In this document: positions 63,829-64,000 of the stretch, in pieces
Numbering within the stretch: position 1 is the stretch's first letter
How the letters are laid out: each line of letters opens with the position of its first letter
Source of the DNA: Phytoactinopolyspora mesophila
Lineage (GTDB): Bacteria; Actinomycetota; Actinomycetes; Jiangellales; Jiangellaceae
Direction of reading: 5' to 3'
Assembly: GCF_010122465.1 (NCBI RefSeq)
Contig: NZ_WLZY01000006.1
Location: 366,478-430,477, forward strand
Length of the DNA stretch: 64,000 nt
Notes under the pieces: generated by a model
The model's input: only the letters and a program-made list of their open reading frames with translations
Told to the model about the DNA's origin: nothing
Database searches by the model: none
Program-made: the position numbers and the translations under genes

Positions 63829-63928
63829 GGTTCTGTCTACCAGCCGGCGACCGTCCGGTCGGCTCCAAGTTGTACTAAGCCTCGATCCACCGATGAGAGT
63901 GGTGGGGTGAGCGTGGCGTAACGCGAGG

Positions 63929-63992
63929 ATGCCCTTACGGGCTGGGAGTCTGGGACTTGCGACGGTTCCACACACCTCAACCCGGAAGGGCA
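63929..63992. other. Imperfect inverted repeat near the window end, possible IS edge
   Basis: TGCCCTTACGGG (63929-63940) and CCCGGAAGGGCA (63981-63992) match at 11 of 12 positions. No gene is seen in 63829-64000. The arrangement may belong to an insertion-sequence end that continues past the window; this cannot be confirmed. Confidence 0.25.
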
Positions 63993-64000
63993 CCTCTGGG

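Overview
The window is GC-rich chromosomal DNA from an actinobacterium. Evidence: frequent GTG starts, ATGA/GTGA-coupled operons, lipoproteins, a class E/F sortase, and a ligA to gatCAB neighbourhood (MetE-like protein, ligA, ACT-domain protein, gatC, gatA, gatB) that resembles the gene order known from Mycobacterium. The species cannot be read from the sequence; a Jiangella-like or related soil actinomycete is a guess. I saw no rRNA, tRNA, CRISPR array or complete insertion sequence.

Layout. 1-7564: a branched-chain-amino-acid-type (Liv) ABC importer operon that includes two acyl-CoA ligases, suggesting uptake and CoA activation of an organic acid. 7577-10620: two toxin-antitoxin-like pairs (nucleotidyltransferase/Xre and VapBC) around an AIR-synthase-like gene, each pair with a palindrome in its control region. 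10642-23743: single genes and short operons: LigD-type primase, SGNH hydrolase, ferredoxin reductase, an ArsR-like regulator/hydrolase pair, PhoD-like phosphatase, lipoprotein, GNAT, an ArsR-phosphatase fusion with arsC, and a TetR/hydrolase pair. 23744-40215: the ligA-gatCAB region, interrupted by a CapA protein, a RecQ helicase carrying a phosphoribosyltransferase-like tail, and an acyltransferase/histidine kinase/response regulator operon. 40638-44755: two cell-wall-anchored surface proteins with long Asp-Val-Asp-Ala stalks, near-identical LPDTG sorting signals and identical terminators. 44885-51100: M50-like membrane protein, S55-type protease and a metal/metallophore ABC importer with a Fur/Zur-like box. 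51261-61874: flavin monooxygenase, LacI/ROK kinase, small zinc-ribbon protein, SPW and DUF4097 membrane proteins, solo ptsI, a membrane-tethered ECF sigma factor and a sortase operon. 61975-64000: a second nuclease cassette, a DinB protein and a possible IS edge.

Most unusual feature. Two paralogous genes (32136-33215 and 62049-63125) encode an AbiEi-like winged helix fused to a DUF559/Vsr-like nuclease. Each is bracketed by direct copies of a 64-67 nt imperfect palindrome whose ends read TTCRATACC and GGTATYGAA. The palindrome sequence differs between the two cassettes but matches within each. One cassette lies between a histidine kinase and its likely response regulator. A solo degenerate palindrome of the same geometry lies in the 3' end of a monooxygenase gene. 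The two genes also share a pair of TCCACA motifs at the same positions upstream of their starts. This looks like a small hairpin-flanked nuclease element. The alternative is a terminator or operator that follows these genes.
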